From: Xenoacremonium recifei
Taxonomy: Eukaryota; Ascomycota; Sordariomycetes; Hypocreales; Nectriaceae
Length of the DNA stretch: 64,000 nucleotides
Reading direction: 5' to 3'
Assembly: GCA_012184525.1 (NCBI GenBank)
Contig: WOFQ01000035.1
Location: forward strand, 124,001 to 188,000
How positions within the stretch are numbered: position 1 is the stretch's first letter; each line of letters starts with the position of its first letter. Of this stretch, positions 58,064 to 64,000 are shown piece after piece. The position numbers and the translations under genes are program-made. The notes beneath the pieces are model-generated. The model worked only from the letters and a program-made list of their open reading frames with translations, was not told where the DNA came from and did no database searches.

Positions 58064-59686
58064 ATGAAGACCATTCAAGTCATCCAGGCGACCATTTTGG
58101 TCAGCTTTTCTATCATTTTCGCATCTCTCGAGCTTGTTGCTGCTCACTCATGGATTGAGTATGCCTACAAGATCGCCCCCAACGGTACCATGATCGGTGA
58201 GATTGGCTACGCTCGTGGCTATATCCCTCGCAACTCGACAGACCCTCTGTACAGCGACAGCATCCCTGAGCAAATCCTTCCCTATGCTGGCGACTCCGCG
58301 TACACTGGTGCTGAGATCATCAATAAGTACCTGTACAACGCCACCCCAGAGTATCCCATGCTGGAGGCGAACGCAGGTGACTATATCGCTTTGATGCATC
58401 TCGAGAACGGTCATGTTACGCTTCCGCAGAACCAGCCGCTGAAGCCTCGCAACCGCGGCACAATCTATATCTACGGAACGACCAAGCCGGCTGAGCATGA
58501 GAAGCTCTTCGATGTGCACCTTCTCTGGAACCAGAACGGCACGGGCGGCGATGGACGCGGTACTCTGCTCGCCACGCGCAACTACGACGACGGCCAATGT
58601 TACCAGCCCAACGACGGTACCATCAGCACTGACAGAGCCGAAGAATTTGCGCATCTTGGAGCCATCCACACCGAGGAGCTAGCTTGCCAATCCGACATCA
58701 AGCTCCCTGATGACCTCAAGGAGGGCGATGTTTACACCATCTACTGGTATTGGGATTGGCCTGATCTCAACAGCGCGGCCATCGACTTGAACGCCACCAC
58801 CGACGGTATTTACCCCTGGGCGGGCACTTTCATGCGCGGCGAAAAGGACCCTCATGGCTTCACCGAGGCTGCCATCGCCAAGAATGAAAGCTACTCCAGT
58901 GTCATCGACATCAAGATTGTGGGCAGCAAAGGCGCGACGGATTACGAAACCAAGGACATGGTCCTCGAGGACTACGTTGCCGATCAGAACATCTACCGCA
59001 TAGGAATCAAGGGCCAGATGGAAAGCAACTATCAAGTTCCTGTTAACGAGCCTGGCGAGGACGTCGTTGCTCCCACCGGCTCTGCCTTGACCGATCCCGT
59101 CACTGGATCAGCCACCAAGATCGCCTCAGCTACCGCAGCCCCTGTTGCCACCACTACAGCCAGCGCCAACCCCGGCATTGCAACCGTGACAGTCACTACC
59201 ACCGTCAGCCCCAAGCCTTCCGTCACGACGGTGTACATAACAGTGCCCGCTGACGAGATGACTGGGTCTACCACCACGACTCCTCAGTCAACTCACACTG
59301 TTGTCAAGACAATCACCACGACCCGAGTCCACGCCTCCACGACTACGGCTTCCACTCGCACCGTGACCCAGACGCTCACCAAAACGCGTGGTCAGGCTGA
59401 CGCTCCCGCTGCCTCCCCCTCCAGTGCGTCGTCCACCGTCACGCTGTCCGTCATCCCGACTCCAGCAACCACCAGTTCGACCGCCACCGTCGTCAAAACG
59501 CTGACTACACACATCCACCGTACGAGCACCATCGCCGCCGCCCCTGCCGTCACGACAACTTCAACCACCTCTGTCTCCTTCGCAGGCGGTCAATTCCAAG
59601 AAACGCCCGGCACAACAACCTCCACCGGCCATCCTACGCCCACGCCTTTCCTCCGGCGCCGCAGTTACTGGGGCTTTCTCAACTAA
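58064..59686 (+). CDS. Secreted DUF7492-like protein with N-terminal histidine and Ser/Thr-rich tail
   Basis: Single exon, 540 residues. The ATG at 58064 (MKTIQVIQ) starts a signal peptide with hydrophobic core at about 9-22 and likely cleavage after VAA27, leaving His28 first (HSWIEYAYKIAPNGT). The domain (28 to about 330) has motifs I associate with the fungal DUF7492 family: GYARGYIPR, ENGHVTLPQNQP, NRGTIYIYGT, NGTGGDGRG, LLATRNYDDGQCYQ and YTIYWYWDWP. A free N-terminal His plus a second conserved His (His117 in NGHVTL) resembles the copper histidine brace of lytic polysaccharide monooxygenases; activity is not shown for this family as far as I know. Residues from about 335 form a Thr/Ser/Val-rich, probably O-glycosylated stalk ending RRRSYWGFLN. 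No GPI signal is seen. Several N-glycosylation sequons occur. Role: extracellular or wall protein, function inferred only. Confidence 0.85.
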   Translation: MKTIQVIQATILVSFSIIFASLELVAAHSWIEYAYKIAPNGTMIGEIGYARGYIPRNSTDPLYSDSIPEQILPYAGDSAYTGAEIINKYLYNATPEYPMLEANAGDYIALMHLENGHVTLPQNQPLKPRNRGTIYIYGTTKPAEHEKLFDVHLLWNQNGTGGDGRGTLLATRNYDDGQCYQPNDGTISTDRAEEFAHLGAIHTEELACQSDIKLPDDLKEGDVYTIYWYWDWPDLNSAAIDLNATTDGIYPWAGTFMRGEKDPHGFTEAAIAKNESYSSVIDIKIVGSKGATDYETKDMVLEDYVADQNIYRIGIKGQMESNYQVPVNEPGEDVVAPTGSALTDPVTGSATKIASATAAPVATTTASANPGIATVTVTTTVSPKPSVTTVYITVPADEMTGSTTTTPQSTHTVVKTITTTRVHASTTTASTRTVTQTLTKTRGQADAPAASPSSASSTVTLSVIPTPATTSSTATVVKTLTTHIHRTSTIAAAPAVTTTSTTSVSFAGGQFQETPGTTTSTGHPTPTPFLRRRSYWGFLN

Positions 59687-60280
59687 GCCCACTATTCTGC
59701 TCCTCCGGTGGTTCTCTATACCCGATTTTCTTTGTCCCTTTTCTTTCCTTGTTCCCTTCGAAAGTATATCTTAAACAATCCCGGACTTTGAAACATCGCC
59801 TTTTCTTCGCACGCAGAGACTATCCGGGGAGCAGCAGCTGCCGGCGGGCGTTGGATAGGCGATTCGTACACCTTGTGTAATGGCACTGGATCCGCCTTCT
59901 TTTCTTTTCTTTTCTTTCTTTGAGGGTTATTTTTGCGCCTTGCTGACTTGTGAGTGCGCGTGGTTTCGGAAAAAGGGGCGGGATATTGGCATGCATTTGT
60001 TCCTCGGCGGAGGACTTCAGAGCTAGTCTTTGATGACATGAATTGACGATATTTGATTTAAATTGTTTTTGATGTGCTATGACTTTTTGTGATGTGTTTT
60101 GTGATGCTGGAGGGGGTTGGTTGTGCCAGGTTCGTGACGAGCAAACGCTCTTCGACGAGACACAGAAATGGTGCAACGGCACATCCGGGAATCTTGCCTC
60201 CCCTTTCCAGCCTACCTTCCTACGAGTCTCCTCTGCCAAAATTTCCCCTGTCCATGAATTAATTCCTCTCGAGTGGCAGA
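59687..60280. other. Convergent 3' region
   Basis: About 590 bases between the secreted-protein stop and the cyclophilin stop. It holds T-rich runs near 59,725-59,760 and 59,900-59,925. It should carry both 3' UTRs. No gene is seen. Confidence 0.55.
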
Positions 60281-61275
60281 CTACATCTCTCCGCACTGCG
60301 CGATAACAACGTCCAAGTTAGGCACGTCCTTGCCGCGATAGCCAGTCTTCGTAGCCTCCATCTTCTTGACGACGTCCATGCCGTCCGTCACACGGCCAAA
60401 GACGACGTGCTTGCCGTCGAGGAAGGGCGTGGGAACCGTGGTGATGAAGAACTGGGAGCCGTTGGTGTTGGGGCCGGCGTTCTGCGAGAGGTTAGCGATT
60501 TGAACGCACATGGGAGTTTGGGGCATGGGGAGGAGTGTCATGACAGGGGAGGTCATGGAGGGGAAGGGACGTACGGCCATGGATAGCAGACCAGGCTGGT
60601 CATGCTGTAATTTGAAGTTCTCGTCTTCGAAGGACTTGAAGCCCCAGATGCATGTCGAGCCGCTGCCGTCGCCGTTAAGAAAGTCGCCGCCCTGGCACAT
60701 GAAGTTGGGGATCTGAAAACCAGTCAGCATGACTGCCACCCGCTCTACTCATGCAGAAGTATATATATGTATATATATACATATGTCTGAGCACATACAA
60801 TTCGGTGAAACTTGGAGCCCTTGTAGCCCTGCGGTCGGCCCGCGCTGTTCTTGCTCTCGCCGGTGCAGAACTGGCGGAAGTTCTCGGCTGTCTTGGGCAC
60901 GACGTCCTTGAACAGCTCAAAGGTGATCCGGCCAAGAGGTTCACCTGCAAGCGTTAGCATGACTGCATCGCTAATGGATCTGAGACTGCAAGGCTGTGTG
61001 GTCATGGACAAGGGTATCACGTGTATCCAGCCTCGCCTCGCCTCGTCTCGCGGCCAAACATGGCAGTTTTCGGGCTGTACCGCACACGACTAACCTCCTA
61101 GCGTAATGTCGAAGAAGACCCTGGTTAAACACGCATCAGCCCACACGCACTCTGACGGAGATCTCGGCAAAGTCAAGCGCTGTGCAGTTTGCGTGCACAG
61201 CCACGGGGCCGGACTCGAGCGGGGAGAGGAGACTCACAACGGGTTCCCGTTTTCTGGGAGCTTGGTAGGCGGCAT
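60281..61275 (-). CDS. Peptidyl-prolyl cis-trans isomerase, cyclophilin H-like
   Basis: Five exons: 61238-61275, 61095-61120, 60799-60944, 60575-60712, 60281-60481 (38, 26, 146, 138, 201 bases); 182 residues. The single-domain cyclophilin fold is plain: VFFDITLGGEPLGRI, PKTAENFRQFCTGE, the catalytic FHRIIPNFMCQGGDF (Arg69), GLLSMANAGPNTNGSQFFI and DGKHVVFG. The C-terminus VVIAQCGEM matches the cyclophilin H ending. CypH works in the U4/U6.U5 tri-snRNP by binding Prp4 and assists splicing; a general cytosolic role remains possible. The residue equal to Trp121 of human CypA is Phe136 (PTPFLDGKHV). Introns 2 and 3 are 150 and 117 bases; the 86-base intron next to exon 4 contains an AT palindrome. 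The start MPPTKLPENGNP is the only ATG in phase. Confidence 0.93.
60759..60786. repeat. (TA)n palindromic run in a cyclophilin intron
   Basis: Alternating TA with two breaks, able to fold back on itself, within the intron 60713-60798 of the cyclophilin gene. The rest of the gene is GC-rich. Confidence 0.8.
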
Positions 61276-64000
61276 GATGACTGACGAGGGTGACTGACTC
61301 GAGTGAGTGAACGAGCAGAATGAGTGAGAGCGTGAGAGCGAGTGGGATGAATGAGTCGGTCGGCCGCTGGGCTTCGCTTCGACAAGTCAGATCCTGCGCT
61401 ACCTTTGCCTGGGATAGTTAGTGAGCAAGCACTGTACTCCGTAGGCGCCGCACAGACGTCTATCTTATCGCCTGCGCCCCGGATGCGAAGATCCGTGACC
61501 TGCCAGAGTGGGATGGCGCGGGAGAATGTGCGGGGGAGAGCAAACAGGCTGCTTGGCGCTGAATGAGTGAGTGAATAGAAGTCCAGGTACGTATTCGTGC
61601 GTGCGCAAGGAAAAGGCGGGATTGCTCGTTTGGGAAGTCTCGTGGAGGGCAACGGGTGACTAATGCGAGGCGATCGACACTGGCGGGAGAAGCTTGACTA
61701 CAATGTTGATCGCAACCATGACGATTGCTCGGTACTTGTTGATGGCGAGGGATGATCTGTCTGTCACTTGTCGAAGCGTGCTGTCTGTACCTGATGGCCA
61801 CCGGAGTCAGACCCGGCCGTCGATATCGGCCGCTGCCAGCTCATCAACATCAACACGGAGCATGCTCGGGAAGCTTCCTTGGCAACGGGCATCCTCGCAC
61901 ATGGCGCAAGGCTGGGCGTTGGCGTTCTCGCCGCCTCAGCAACAACGGCCGATCGATTCGGTGTCTCCCGGGCCGGTGAGGTCAGAGGTGAGGTGAGGTG
62001 ATTCGGATGCCGTCGCTGCGGTGAAGGCACTTACTTACACATGGCGCGTCATGCCCGGCTCACCGAGAGAGTCCCGAACACTCAGTAAAGGTCACGTTTT
62101 GCTGGCTGGCTCCCGTTGGAGCCGGGCGCACTTCCGCTGCCGGGTCTTCCGCGAGCCAACATGATGGTATCTCGACCCAGAAATCGGCATCAGAACATGT
62201 TCCTCGGGCGCGGCAGTTGATCGATCGCTGGGCGCCACCCTCCGCCGACATGTCACCAGATCATGAGTGCCATGTGAGCACTCTGCATTTTATGAAAATC
62301 TCATCATGCTATTCAAGTGAGTTGAGTCGCAGTGAATGCATTGTAATCGCCGGTCCGGGCGGCTCTGAGGGAAAAAAGACGCCGATCCGGGGCTCGCACC
62401 ACCCTCGCAGCGCCTTGTCTCCAGCGACGTCAATCTGCAGCCATGAATCATCCCGGCAGGGCCAATCGCCGTCTGCGCAGGCACACACCTCGGTCAGCGC
62501 CAGCGACCAGCAACACGGCGGGAGAAAAGTCCGTCGGATGTGGTGGTGGTGGGTGGAGTTGGGAATACGGACAAGGGACGCACTCCCACACGATTAATCG
62601 ACGCTAGCGGGCACCGTGCGGACGAGCGTGCAGCTGGGACTGTCGGGACTTTGGGGGTGATTGGCAGCAGCGGTTTGGGGAGTTGAGTGCGAGCTGTATA
62701 AGCCTGAGTGAGACTGTCAGCGGAGAAGTGCGCTTCTGAGACGGAGTCGGAGTGAGCAGCAAGCCGTATGGGGAGGAACTAGCTAGCTGTCAGGAACCGA
62801 ACCAGAGGATTCACGGAGTCGGGCGGATCAAAAGTCGCTATTCGAGGACTGTGTCTGTTTGATCATCACGAACTCGTCAGCGCTTGGCCGCGAGGGTGTC
62901 GCAGAACGGCCGCCTCCCCTTCTGGACGCGTCCCTGCTGAATAAACGCGGCCCGACACGTTTCATGCGCTTTATGAGATGGAAGAGATGAACGTGTCACC
63001 AGTGAGTGAAACCGGGAACAATGCTAGCACCGCAGGGACCGTCAACAAGCTTGCTGCCGACTCCCATTAGCCTGAGGATCATCACGATCTAGGATCCCAA
63101 GCAGGGAACTGTTTAGCTCCCACAGCAGCTGTGAGTGTTTGAATGTTGTGTCTCTGAATGGTATTCTGCTTTGGGTGATGGCCGGACGGACCGCGAAACA
63201 CCGGCCGCCACGGATCCCCGGGGGGCTTAGCTGTCTGGGCTCTGTAACTGTGCCAGATGACGGATAAATGGCTTCAAGATCTCGTGGAGACCAGTCGGGC
63301 GCCGGATGGACGCTGCTCCGAGGAACGGCGGCCGAACCTCGTTTCGTGATGGCGCTTTGCCACGCGGAAACTTAAGTCGTGACAAGCTTTCTGGTGGAAG
63401 TCTCGACGCCATCTAGACTCGAGCTGCTGTCGACAGTGAGTGGCTGGGCGTACTGCGTATTGTCTGCTGTGAGACGGCGTATTTGCACGCGGTGATACGG
63501 CCGGCGAGGGCGTTTCACTGCATTTCCTCCATCGTCGATGATGCCAACTCCAACAATTTCAAATCATCTTGAGGCTGGCTTATTTGGGCGTATTCGTTTG
63601 CGGCCCTTGAATTGCCCCGATGGAGGGGAGACAACTGTAGTTACTGGGATGGCGGATGACGGCATGGCCAGCGGGCGAAGATCCCCCTCCTCGTCATCTT
63701 CAATAAAGCAAACGGCAAGCGCCCTCGAGACCCTGCGCCACGGTTAGCATCCCGCGTTTTGGAATCATGCTCTGGCTCTGGCTCTGGCTCTGCCAGTCGG
63801 TCCCAGGGAGGCGGTCCTGGTGCTCGGGCGGCCAATACGCTCGCGGCAGCGCCAGGTGTGAACTGCGCCCGCCGTCGTCGTCATCTTATGCTGGACAGGT
63901 AGCTGCAAGGACAGCATCCGAACGTATCTGCGCAGGAGGCGATGTCTTAGAGATGGCATCTTTAAAACGAACAATCCCAATGCTGAAGAGGAGAGGCTTG
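61276..64000. other. Terminal 2.7 kb without a clear gene
   Basis: The first few hundred bases are the cyclophilin promoter and leader; they contain gagt-type short repeats near 61,300-61,345 and 61,563-61,573. Further on, ORFs are all below 130 codons and lack coding character. A ctctgg hexamer repeat (nearly four copies) lies at 63770-63792. A gene entering from the right cannot be excluded, but I see no exon of one. Confidence 0.5.

Overview
The window reads as nuclear DNA of a filamentous ascomycete (Pezizomycotina, most likely Sordariomycetes). The evidence is small phase-consistent introns of about 50-80 bases with GTAAGT/GTATGT/GTACGT-type donors and CTAAC/CTGAC-type branch sites, strong GC preference at third codon positions, single-gene transcription units on both strands, and a protein set typical of that group. 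I cannot name the species. No tRNA, rRNA, CRISPR array, intact transposon or biosynthetic gene cluster was seen. All gene models were spliced by hand; exon phases add up in every multi-exon model that is complete in the window.

Layout. 1-2.6 kb: 3'-truncated hydantoinase/oxoprolinase-DUF917 protein (-). 4.1-8.6 kb: Ubp2-type deubiquitinase (+) followed, in the same frame after one UAG, by a 200-codon charged ORF. 9.0-16.7 kb is compact: mitochondrial enoyl-CoA hydratase (-), small 4F5-like zinc protein (+), 2OG-Fe(II) dioxygenase (-), Nan1/Utp17 (-) and RPB10 (+), the last two sharing a 309-base divergent promoter. 16.7-22.9 kb holds no recognisable gene. 22.9-35.4 kb: a 753-residue uncharacterised protein (+), a Q-rich helix-turn-helix-like protein (-), an EFM2-like lysine methyltransferase (-) and an ELL-like elongation factor (-). 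35.4-42.9 kb is a second gene desert. 42.9-43.6 kb: a seven-exon dynein light chain LC8 gene (-). About 44.0-47.8 kb is an AT-richer stretch without genes. 47.9-54.6 kb: Mrd1 (+) and a TEA/ATTS transcription factor (+). 58.1-61.3 kb: a secreted protein with a predicted N-terminal histidine (DUF7492-like, +) and a CypH-type cyclophilin (-). 61.3-64 kb shows nothing convincing.

The content is mainly housekeeping: rRNA processing (Nan1/Utp17, Mrd1), polymerases and elongation (RPB10, ELL-like), translation factor methylation (EFM2-like), protein turnover and folding (Ubp2, cyclophilin), dynein transport (LC8). The most unusual points are the Ubp2 UAG/ORF arrangement, a 242-base Mrd1 intron with box C- and box D-like elements spaced as in a snoRNA, the histidine-first secreted protein, the micro-exons of the LC8 gene, and three long gene-free blocks of different base composition.
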